Part shown: positions 1 through 5,092 of the stretch, in pieces
Layout of the letters: each line of letters begins with the position of its first letter
Position numbering within the stretch: the first letter of the stretch is position 1
NCBI GenBank assembly: GCA_036741235.1
Contig: DAINSQ010000253.1
Coordinates: forward strand, 1-5,092
Origin: JABWBR01 sp036741235
GTDB taxonomy: Bacteria > Bacteroidota > Bacteroidia > Chitinophagales > Saprospiraceae
Direction: 5' to 3'
DNA length: 5,092 bases
Made by a program: the position numbers and the translations under genes
Notes under the pieces: model-generated
The model's database searches: none
What the model saw: only the letters and a program-made list of their open reading frames with translations
Told to the model about the DNA's origin: nothing

Positions 1-80
1 TCATAACCTTTCATAATCTTTCATAACCTTTCATAACCTCTCATAACCTTTCATCCCCCCTCATAACCTTTCATCCCCCA
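1..80 (+). repeat. 10-bp tandem repeat array, 8 units, probably continuing beyond the left edge
   Basis: The first 80 bases divide exactly into eight 10-base units. Units 1, 3, 5 and 7 are TCATAACCTT. Unit 2 is TCATAATCTT, unit 4 is TCATAACCTC, unit 6 is TCATCCCCCC and unit 8 is TCATCCCCCA. TCAT is invariant at the start of every unit, while positions 5-6 switch between AA and CC and the last two bases vary between TT, TC, CC and CA. The array ends one base before the stop codon of the beta-barrel gene at 82-741, so it would be the 3' untranslated region of that message, where it reads as AAGGTTATGA units. A 10-base period is not compatible with a coding repeat, and the units put stop codons in every frame. 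It has no dyad stem typical of a terminator or REP element. Its role is unknown. Confidence 0.95.
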
Positions 81-81
81 T

Positions 82-741
82 TTAATACAATCGTTGATTC
101 GACCCACTTCCTTTAGACGCTTTTGCCACGCCTGCGAAATAAAACTGGATACCCAGGGAGAGGTCAAATTGGTTGGAGAGGGTAACCGTTTTTGACTGCA
201 CGCCCATAATATCAGTATTAAACTTGCTGCGGGAGAAATTGTATTTAACCAGCGCTTCGAGGCCGATGGCATCGTCGGAAAAGATGGTAAAACCCGGACC
301 TACGCCGACGGCAAAGATATTCGTTTGAATATTTTGGGTTGGCGAATTATTGGAAGAATTGCCAAAGCCGAAATTCAATTCAAAAAAGAAGGCTTTATCC
401 TCTCCGAGCATAGCGTAGTAGCGGGTAAACGGGCCGAAAAGCAGGTCGCTGTCATCTGTTTCTTCGTTTTGCGTCGATTTTTGACGGCTAAACGTGTAAT
501 CCAGGCCGATGCCCAGGGCCAGGTTATCGATAACCATATAACCTACTTTGGGCGTGATATTGAATTGGCTGGATGCAGGGCTCTCGGGGTTACTCGTGCT
601 GCTGCCGTCCGTTACTTTAGAGGTGGCAGCCGAAAAACCGATAGAAGCGCCCATGATGAAGTTGCCGCGCGCAGTGAATTGCGCAAACAGCGCGTTGCCC
701 ACCAGCAAAAAGGCGAGCGTAAGCAGACAATTGGATTTCAT
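82..741 (-). CDS. small outer-membrane beta-barrel protein
   Basis: The 219-residue product begins with a clear signal peptide: MKSN, a hydrophobic core LLTLAFLLVGNALFA, and a cleavage site before Gln21. The mature part has alternating short amphipathic stretches and turns, such as VGYMVIDNLALGIGLDYTF at about 67-85, FFFELNFGFG at 118-127 and VGVGPGFTIF at 145-154. This is the pattern of the 8-10 stranded OmpX/OmpW-like or PF13568/PF13505 barrels common in Bacteroidota. It should sit in the outer membrane; such proteins are rarely assigned a substrate. The last predicted strand, FDLSLGIQFYF (192-202), looks like a C-terminal beta-signal, but 17 polar residues follow it (AGVAKASKGSGSNQRLY), which is unusual for this family. 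The start at 741 is chosen because it gives the complete signal peptide. The gene has its own promoter-like element in the 92-bp gap upstream and is followed directly by the 10-bp repeat array. The exact family is uncertain. Confidence 0.88.
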   Translation of the reverse strand: MKSNCLLTLAFLLVGNALFAQFTARGNFIMGASIGFSAATSKVTDGSSTSNPESPASSQFNITPKVGYMVIDNLALGIGLDYTFSRQKSTQNEETDDSDLLFGPFTRYYAMLGEDKAFFFELNFGFGNSSNNSPTQNIQTNIFAVGVGPGFTIFSDDAIGLEALVKYNFSRSKFNTDIMGVQSKTVTLSNQFDLSLGIQFYFAGVAKASKGSGSNQRLY

Positions 742-770
742 TTGTGATTCAACTTTTTAATTAAGCAGGG

Positions 771-778
771 CAAATATA
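771..778 (-). promoter_or_regulatory. candidate Bacteroidota -7 promoter element for the small beta-barrel gene
   Basis: On the minus strand this reads TATATTTG, a perfect match to the Bacteroidota sigma-ABfr -7 consensus TAnnTTTG. It lies 29 bases before the start codon at 741, which would leave a leader of roughly 20-25 bases. The surrounding gap (742-833) is strongly AT-rich around 753-790, as expected for a promoter. The partner -33 TTG is not clean: the best candidate is a GTTT at 793-796, with a shorter than usual spacing. The remainder of the gap shows no convincing hairpin terminator for the gene ending at 834. Confidence 0.5.
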
Positions 779-833
779 TAATATATAACGCTAAACTTTC
801 TCTTGATGCGTATTCTGCCCACCCTACATTTTA

Positions 834-2069
834 TTAATAATTAAATTTAAGCCTCAAAAAAGCAGCCTGGATAGGGCTGGTAAAGTTTTTTTCCTGTTTG
901 CTAAACACGAGTTGTCCCACCATATCGAGCGTCCAATTGTCCATAATAGACAAAGTAAGGGTCGGGTTGGCAAAGAGGGCGTGTACTTCTACCGGGCTGT
1001 ATATCAGCGCGATACCGCCGTTTAGTAGTGGAGTAAAGGGATACGCCGCTTGTGCGAATACTGCATGCCGATAGGGATACAGGTTTTTTGCCGACAGGTT
1101 GAAGTTGAACAGGCCGGCAATCGGAGCATTGTTGGCGCCGAGGCTGTTATAAAGATAGCCACCTTGCAGGTACAGCGAATTATTGAAAGCATAATCGATG
1201 CTCCAGGTAGCTGCCAGGGCGTCGGGGCCGTCGTTGAGAACGGGTTCGAACCAGGTAAATTCGCCTTTAAAGCCCATATCTTTGATATTGCCGGCCCAGC
1301 CGCCGCCGAGCGCCAGGTCGCCGCGGCTCAGTCCCGCCAATACCTGAAAGTCGTAACCGCCGGTATTGAATTTCCACAGGCCTGCAGCCACCGCCTCGTC
1401 CCAGTTGTCAAATGCCTTGACGGCTATTTCAATATCGGCGGCTACGCCGGTAAAATAGCGTATGCGCAGGGCGTCGCTGCCGGGGCGTTCTTCGTAGTCG
1501 AAATCGGTGAAAGCAAAAGCGTTAAAGATGTCGTTGGGATTCCATACGGTACCGATACCCCAATTTACGCGCTGCCGGCCCAGTCGGATCTCCCAGTTGC
1601 CGGCGGTATATTCGGCGTAAAGCCGGTCGAGCATGGTGTGAAGTACAAAGCCGTTGTCGTTGAGCAACACCCAGGATAAGTCGAAATAATCGTTGTTGGC
1701 ATTGTCAACCCTGGCGGCATATCCGGGCGTACCCCGCACCAGATCGCCAAAAAAGAGGCGGTTGCGAAATTCGGCGGCGATGGTGAATTTCGAGCTGGGC
1801 AGCCATCTTACATTAATGCGGTTGTGGATCAGATTGTCCTGCAAAAATGTATCTACGAGTTTGAATTGCTGGAAATCCGGGTATGATTCATTAAAAAATA
1901 ACAGGGTTTGCAGGTTTTTGACGTATCCGCCGATTTCCCAGCGGGCAGGGGTGGAGTCGGGGGGAGGAGGGGAGAGGGGGAGAGGGGGAGGGGGCGCCAT
2001 GTCGTTGATAGCGGAGAGGGAAGAAATGCCGATAAAAACAAGAGCCAGGGAGATATAAATGCGTAACAT
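834..2069 (-). CDS. outer-membrane beta-barrel (porin-like) protein with proline-rich N-terminus
   Basis: The 411-residue product has a signal peptide (MLRIYISLALVFIGISSLSA, 1-20), then a low-complexity Pro-rich linker at about 25-41 (APPPPLPLSPPPPDSTP), then a barrel-like remainder with many aromatic-terminated alternating strands. It ends in FLRLKFNY, a plausible C-terminal beta-signal with a final aromatic residue. The segment LGRQRVNWGIGTVWNPNDIF (163-182) resembles the conserved G-R-Q-x-x-x-W-G plus P-x-D motif seen in DUF1302-like and alginate-export-like barrels, so I place it loosely in that group. The expected location is the outer membrane, with the Pro-rich stretch spanning periplasm. 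It is the last gene of a probable four-gene unit, 27 bp after the CorA gene. DUF1302-type barrels are known from gene sets with lipid-exporting inner-membrane transporters, so a link with the ABC pair upstream is reasonable but inferred. The start at 2069 is set by the signal peptide. Confidence 0.85.
   Translation of the reverse strand: MLRIYISLALVFIGISSLSAINDMAPPPPLPLSPPPPDSTPARWEIGGYVKNLQTLLFFNESYPDFQQFKLVDTFLQDNLIHNRINVRWLPSSKFTIAAEFRNRLFFGDLVRGTPGYAARVDNANNDYFDLSWVLLNDNGFVLHTMLDRLYAEYTAGNWEIRLGRQRVNWGIGTVWNPNDIFNAFAFTDFDYEERPGSDALRIRYFTGVAADIEIAVKAFDNWDEAVAAGLWKFNTGGYDFQVLAGLSRGDLALGGGWAGNIKDMGFKGEFTWFEPVLNDGPDALAATWSIDYAFNNSLYLQGGYLYNSLGANNAPIAGLFNFNLSAKNLYPYRHAVFAQAAYPFTPLLNGGIALIYSPVEVHALFANPTLTLSIMDNWTLDMVGQLVFSKQEKNFTSPIQAAFLRLKFNY
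1959..1994 (+). repeat. G-run tract encoding the Pro-rich linker; potential G-quadruplex
   Basis: The plus strand carries G-runs of 6, 2, 4, 5, 5 and 5 bases (1959-1964, 1966-1967, 1969-1972, 1976-1980, 1984-1988, 1990-1994) separated by single A or AGA. This satisfies the usual four-run G-quadruplex pattern with loops of 1 to 4 bases, and includes an imperfect 8-base repeat GGGGGAGA. It lies inside the barrel gene and encodes Pro, Leu and Ser residues of the linker near residues 26-37. The G-rich strand is the template strand for that gene. Whether it folds in the cell is not known. Confidence 0.7.
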
Positions 2070-2083
2070 GTTGAATGGCGATT

Positions 2084-2093
2084 AGAGGTTATG
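2084..2093 (-). repeat. possible single copy of the 10-bp repeat unit in the corA-barrel gap
   Basis: In the 27-bp gap between the CorA stop and the barrel gene start, the minus strand reads CATAACCTCT. This matches the array unit TCATAACCTC shifted by one base and followed by T. It lies 14 bases before the start codon at 2069, in the same orientation relative to its gene as the array ahead of the ABC permease. A single 10-base match can be chance, and a second lone match occurs inside the permease gene, so this is a weak call. Confidence 0.25.
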
Positions 2094-2096
2094 GAT

Positions 2097-3047
2097 TCAG
2101 AGCCAATTGCGGCGTTTGAAAAACAGGAGCGTCATTGCCGACGAAAGCACCATGAGCAACAGGGCGAGGGGATAACCCCAGGGCCATTGCAATTCGGGCA
2201 TAAAGCGAAAATTCATACCGTACAAGCTGGCGATAAGGGTAGGGGGCATAAACACCACCGTCACCACGGTGAACAACTTGATAATCCGGTTTTGCTCCAT
2301 ATCCACCAAACCCAGGAAAGTATTCTGCAGCGATTCGAGGCGGGCGAAATTAAAGGAAGTATGCTCCAGCAGCGATCCGGCGTCTTTGATAATTACCCGG
2401 AGTTTTTCGCGTTCATCGTGCGGAAAAATATCGCTTTTGAGCAAGGCGGAGATCAGGCGTTGCATTTCGCTGGTACTCTGCCGGAAGAGGATTGTAAGTT
2501 CCTGAAGCTGGTTGATTTCGATCAGTACATCCTGGTCGATGCGCCGGCTGAGCGTCAGTCGTTTGCTGGCGGCGTGGATTTTGCGCGAGAGTTCCTCGAG
2601 GAAGTCGGCTTCTATATCGATGCGGGTTTCGAAAAGCAGCAGGAAGATATGGTAGCCGTTGATATTGGGGCGTTTGCCCAGCCGGAAAGAGCGTATCACC
2701 TCGTCGAAAGAGCGCAGTTCAATATTTCGTTGGGTGACGAGCAGGTTGTCTTTCAGGATAAACGACACCGGGTCGGTGGCATATACGCCGTCGCGGTGAA
2801 AGATGTAGGTTGAGTTGGCGTTAATTTCGTTGCCATTTTCGAAATACTTGGAGCTGCTTTCAATTTCCTCGGCTTCCTGGCGGGTAAACAGCTCGATATT
2901 AAATTTGGCTTCAATGAGATCGCGTTCATCCGTGGCGGTATTGTAGAGATCGATCCACACCACGCGGTCGGGGTCGGTCAGCGCGAGTTGTTCCAACTCG
3001 GCGGTTGTTTGAAGGCCTGTTGCCGTTTTATAGACTGTAAACAACAT
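2097..3047 (-). CDS. corA: CorA-family magnesium/divalent cation channel
   Basis: The product has 316 residues, the normal length for CorA. The family signature is complete: YGMN at 276-279 at the end of the first membrane helix (about 256-276), followed by the short loop with MPEL at 283-286 and W-x-x-GYP, then the second membrane helix (about 291-310) and a basic end KRRNWL. The N-terminal 250 residues form the cytoplasmic funnel domain, with a long Glu/Arg-rich helical region from about 140 to 255 leading into the pore. CorA proteins form pentamers in the inner membrane and conduct Mg2+ (some also Co2+ or Ni2+), gated by intracellular Mg2+. The gene starts 42 bp after the ABC ATPase stop. 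No Shine-Dalgarno is visible; the start at 3047 is the first ATG of the frame and gives the expected N-terminus. Family assignment is firm; the preferred ion cannot be read from the sequence. Confidence 0.97.
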   Translation of the reverse strand: MLFTVYKTATGLQTTAELEQLALTDPDRVVWIDLYNTATDERDLIEAKFNIELFTRQEAEEIESSSKYFENGNEINANSTYIFHRDGVYATDPVSFILKDNLLVTQRNIELRSFDEVIRSFRLGKRPNINGYHIFLLLFETRIDIEADFLEELSRKIHAASKRLTLSRRIDQDVLIEINQLQELTILFRQSTSEMQRLISALLKSDIFPHDEREKLRVIIKDAGSLLEHTSFNFARLESLQNTFLGLVDMEQNRIIKLFTVVTVVFMPPTLIASLYGMNFRFMPELQWPWGYPLALLLMVLSSAMTLLFFKRRNWL

Positions 3048-3057
3048 CAGCGCTGAT
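3046..3057. other. 12-bp perfect palindrome overlapping the corA start codon
   Basis: ATCAGCGCTGAT is its own reverse complement. Its left two bases are part of the corA start codon (CAT at 3045-3047 on the plus strand). With no loop it would not form a stable RNA hairpin, but it has the symmetry of a dimeric protein binding site. No regulator is identified and the match may be chance. Confidence 0.3.
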
Positions 3058-3067
3058 TTTTGTGGCC

Positions 3068-3075
3068 TAAAGGTA
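3068..3075 (-). promoter_or_regulatory. weak candidate -7 element ahead of corA
   Basis: On the minus strand this reads TACCTTTA, matching TAnnTTTG at every fixed position except the last. It lies 20 bases before the corA start in the 42-bp gap after the ATPase gene. No -33 TTG is visible at the right distance. An internal promoter for corA is possible, but read-through from the ABC genes is equally likely. Confidence 0.2.
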
Positions 3076-3089
3076 GAAAATTTCGCTGT

Positions 3090-3776
3090 TTAGTCGCGTC
3101 TTTCGTCGCTGGCAATTGCACCGTCAACCAGCGTAATCACTCGTTTGGCGCGGTTGATAACGCGTTGGTCGTGGGTAGAGAAAATAAAAGTAATTTTTTC
3201 CTCGCGGTTGAGTTCTGCCATGATGTCGAGCAGATTTTCCGTCGATTTGGAGTCGAGGTTGGCGGTGGGTTCGTCGGCCAGGATGAAAGCGGGTTTTGGG
3301 GCGAGCGCCCTTGCCACTGCCACGCGTTGTTGTTGGCCGCCCGAGAGTTCGCCGGGGCGTTTGTCGAGTTTGTCGTCAAGACCTACGGCATGAAGCAATT
3401 CCAGTGTTCGGGCCTCGCGTTCGGCTTTGGGCCTTTTCTGGAGCAGCATCACAAATTCGACGTTTTCGCGGGCGGTGAGCACCGGGATGAGGTTGTAGGC
3501 CTGGAACACAAAGCCGATGTGTTCTTTGCGAAAATCGATGAGTTCGTTGTCGCTTAGCTCGGTGATCATATGTCCGCCCACTTCTACCTGCCCTTCGCTG
3601 GGGTGGTCGAGCCCGCCCAGTATATTGAGCAGTGTAGATTTGCCCGAACCCGAAGGGCCAACGATGGCGGTGAATTCGCCTTCCAGGATTTCCAGGTCGA
3701 TGCGCTGAAGGGCCTGTACGGGCATTCCCTCAGGGTCGTAAGTTTTGCTGATGCCTTTTGCTTTGATAACACTCAT
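3090..3776 (-). CDS. ABC transporter ATP-binding protein, LolD/MacB class
   Basis: The 228-residue single-domain ATPase carries every motif of an active ABC protein: Walker A GPSGSGKST (40-48), Q-loop Gln92 in FVFQAYNL, signature LSGGQQQR (144-151), Walker B FILADEP (164-170, catalytic Glu169), D-loop NLDS (173-176) and switch His202. The ISKTY start, the GLDHPSEG segment and the DEPTANLDS wording are typical of the MacB/LolD/FtsE group, which works with FtsX-type permeases on lipoprotein release, peptide or drug extrusion, or mechanotransmission rather than bulk solute transport. It should be cytoplasmic and bound to the permease encoded 14 bp upstream. The frame is open further upstream, to an ATG at 3896, but those 40 extra residues overlap the permease gene and have no family counterpart. 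The ATG at 3774-3776 gives the canonical N-terminus MSVIKAKGISKTY and is chosen. LolD versus MacB function cannot be separated from the sequence, so no symbol is given. Confidence 0.96.
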   Translation of the reverse strand: MSVIKAKGISKTYDPEGMPVQALQRIDLEILEGEFTAIVGPSGSGKSTLLNILGGLDHPSEGQVEVGGHMITELSDNELIDFRKEHIGFVFQAYNLIPVLTARENVEFVMLLQKRPKAEREARTLELLHAVGLDDKLDKRPGELSGGQQQRVAVARALAPKPAFILADEPTANLDSKSTENLLDIMAELNREEKITFIFSTHDQRVINRAKRVITLVDGAIASDERRD

Positions 3777-3790
3777 GAGTATGGTGATTA

Positions 3791-5017
3791 TTAAATTTTG
3801 CGAATAGCTTCTACCGGTCGCAGACTGACAGCTTTCCAAGCTGGATAGAGCGAGGCTATCAGTGCGGTGATCATTACAAAAGTGCCCGCCTGCCAATATA
3901 CTTCAGTGGGTAATTCGAAATAAATAATCTGCTCTAGCCCATAAAGTCGCAGACTTTCGGAATATGCGGAGAGGTTGATACCCCTGCTACCCAGGTAAAG
4001 CATAGAGACCCAGCCGAGCAGCATGCCCAGCGGCGCGGCTACCAGCCCCAGCATGAGGGCTTCGAAAACGATCATGAAAAAGACGCGCGTTTTGTTCATG
4101 CCGATGGCCATGAGCATACCTATTTCGCGGTAGCGCTCCAATACGGCCATGAGCATAGTATTGACAATACCGAAGACAAGCGCCAGCATAATGATGCCGA
4201 GGTAGATAAAAGATACGGTATTGATCTGTGATTCGTACATTTCCAGATCGGGCGAAATCTCGTGGTAGGTTTCCGGCATTACGCCGGGCAATAACTGCCG
4301 CAGCGTATCGCGCACGGCGTCAGCGCTTCGGGGGTCGTTGAGTAAAACGGCGACCTCCTGTGCTATTTCGTCTGCGGGGCTATTAGGGGCTAACAAGGCG
4401 GCCAGGTCGGCGTGTTCTACGAAAATATGGGTTTCGTCAAAGGGTTTGTTGCCGGTGTCAAAGATACCGCCAACTCTGAAAGCGCCGGTGGTGAGTTCGC
4501 CACTGATTTCTTGAAAAGTAAGCACTATTTTGGAGCGCATTTTAACGTGCAGGCGTTCTGCCAGCGCCGAGCTGACGAGTACTTCATTGCGGCGTTCGGG
4601 TTGAAAATAATTTCCTTCAACGATTTTTTCGCGCAGTGTAGTTACGCTTGCTTCCTGCTCAGGGTCAACGCCTTTGATCTGAACGCCTCTGGCGCCTTTG
4701 GGCGTGGAGGCCATGCCGTTGACCACTGCCCTGGCGCTCAGGGCTTTGATCTGATCCAATTGGCGAAGCTGCTCGACAACACTTGAGGTATTGTCTATCA
4801 TAAATTTGGCGTCGTAGTCTTTTTTAAATTCAGGGTGGTGCAACTGAACGTGCGATACGATGTTGTCGACGGCGGCGCGTACATAACCTCTGGCCATGCC
4901 GGTGGCAAAACCGGTCATGAACAGTGCCGCCCATACGCCGATGGCTATCGCGCCAATGACGACCAAACTGCGGGTGCGGCTACGCCAAATATTTCGCCAG
5001 GCTATTATTGGAATCAT
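3791..5017 (-). CDS. FtsX/MacB-family ABC transporter permease
   Basis: The 408-residue product has the four-helix layout of type VII ABC permeases. An N-terminal amphipathic AWRNIWRSRTRS leads into membrane helix 1 (about 17-40). A periplasmic MacB_PCD-like domain follows (about 45-262), and then helices at about 266-292, 311-343 and 375-395. The junction ERYREIGMLMAIGMNKTRVFF (starting at 294) is the well-known coupling segment of the FtsX domain, and the end YPAWKAVSLRPVEAIRKI is also characteristic. The length of about 400 residues fits LolC/LolE-like or MacB-like single permeases and is longer than FtsX itself. The protein should sit in the inner membrane and, with the ATPase encoded next, move a substrate at the outer leaflet or in the periplasm by a mechanical stroke. 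It could act as a homodimer, or with a second permease outside the window. It is the first gene of the probable operon. The start at 5017 follows an A/T-rich leader without a Shine-Dalgarno sequence, with a 10-bp repeat array just upstream. Confidence 0.95.
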   Translation of the reverse strand: MIPIIAWRNIWRSRTRSLVVIGAIAIGVWAALFMTGFATGMARGYVRAAVDNIVSHVQLHHPEFKKDYDAKFMIDNTSSVVEQLRQLDQIKALSARAVVNGMASTPKGARGVQIKGVDPEQEASVTTLREKIVEGNYFQPERRNEVLVSSALAERLHVKMRSKIVLTFQEISGELTTGAFRVGGIFDTGNKPFDETHIFVEHADLAALLAPNSPADEIAQEVAVLLNDPRSADAVRDTLRQLLPGVMPETYHEISPDLEMYESQINTVSFIYLGIIMLALVFGIVNTMLMAVLERYREIGMLMAIGMNKTRVFFMIVFEALMLGLVAAPLGMLLGWVSMLYLGSRGINLSAYSESLRLYGLEQIIYFELPTEVYWQAGTFVMITALIASLYPAWKAVSLRPVEAIRKI

Positions 5018-5030
5018 AGTTTTTTAAGTT

Positions 5031-5064
5031 TATGAAAGGTTATGAGGGGTTATGAGGGGTTATG
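5031..5064 (-). repeat. 10-bp tandem repeat array, about 3.4 units, upstream of the ABC operon
   Basis: The plus strand reads TATGAAAGGT, TATGAGGGGT, TATGAGGGGT and then TATG, an exact 10-base period. On the minus strand the units are TCATAACCCC, TCATAACCCC and TCATAACCTT, that is, the left-end array unit in inverted orientation plus a TT-to-CC variant. It lies 14 bases upstream of the permease start codon at 5017, so it is either in the leader or overlaps the promoter of the ABC operon. No TAnnTTTG box is visible between it and the gene. The remaining 28 bases to the right edge (5065-5092) show nothing I can assign. Confidence 0.9.
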
Positions 5065-5092
5065 CGACTGAAAGGAGTCCCGTACTGACCAA

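Noticed and set aside
1..80. CRISPR array
   Set aside because: The units are 10 bases, contiguous and without unique spacers.
51..272. Minus-strand open frame of 73 codons running into the left repeat array
   Set aside because: It overlaps the 3' part of the small barrel gene in another frame, has no recognisable motif, and ends by reading the repeat units.
1050..1679. Plus-strand open frame of 209 codons opposite the barrel gene
   Set aside because: It is antisense to a gene with a signal peptide and barrel pattern, and shows no family motif of its own.
2091..2813. Long plus-strand open frame of 240 codons opposite corA
   Set aside because: It is antisense to a firmly identified CorA gene, its translation is rich in His, Gln and Gly without a recognisable domain, and it is explained by codon bias of the true gene.
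3777..3896. Extended N-terminus of the ABC ATPase from an ATG at 3896
   Set aside because: The 40 added residues overlap the end of the permease gene and do not resemble the start of any LolD/MacB ATPase. The internal ATG at 3776 gives the canonical start.
5031..5064. Repeat units as a series of ribosome binding sites with start codons (AAAGG or GGGG, TT, ATG)
   Set aside because: The purine run is only two bases from the ATG, too close for normal initiation, and each ATG is followed by an early stop. Bacteroidota also make little use of Shine-Dalgarno pairing.
5066..5079. Possible hairpin GACT-GAAAGG-AGTC near the right edge as a terminator
   Set aside because: The stem is only four base pairs and no T-run follows on either strand.
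5060..5092. C-terminal end of an upstream minus-strand gene
   Set aside because: All three minus frames are open from the right edge until they meet stops in the repeat array, so no frame can be preferred and the fragments are too short (about 10-16 codons) to recognise.

Overview
The window reads as a compact stretch of a Bacteroidota chromosome, possibly a Saprospiraceae-like lineage (low confidence on family). The support is: two small outer-membrane beta-barrel proteins with typical Bacteroidota signal peptides (one cleaved before Gln), a perfect TAnnTTTG-type -7 box ahead of one gene, and no convincing Shine-Dalgarno sequence before any start. All five genes lie on the minus strand, so transcription runs from the right end to the left end. 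No RNA gene, transposase, CRISPR array or phage gene was seen.

In order of transcription, the first gene (5017-3791) is an FtsX/MacB-type ABC permease. After 14 bp comes its ATPase of the LolD/MacB class (3776-3090). After 42 bp comes a CorA magnesium/divalent metal channel (3047-2097). After 27 bp comes a 411-residue outer-membrane beta-barrel protein with a proline-rich N-terminus (2069-834). The short gaps and the lack of visible terminators suggest these four are co-transcribed. A 92-bp gap carrying its own promoter-like box then separates them from a second, smaller beta-barrel protein (741-82).

A likely working picture is an inner-membrane ABC pump that extrudes or extracts a lipid or lipoprotein from the outer leaflet, encoded with an outer-membrane barrel that may belong to the same envelope pathway. 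The substrate cannot be read from the sequence, and CorA may simply be a passenger in the operon.

The least ordinary feature is non-coding. Both ends of the window carry short tandem arrays with an exact 10-bp period and the unit TCATAACCTT or close variants (CC for TT, or CC for AA). The left array (1-80) and the right array (5031-5064) are in opposite orientation and share an 18-bp perfect inverted match. Because the period is 10, three consecutive units place a stop codon in all six reading frames. The right array forms the DNA just upstream of the ABC operon, and the left array lies immediately after the last gene. I see no known system that these arrays clearly belong to.
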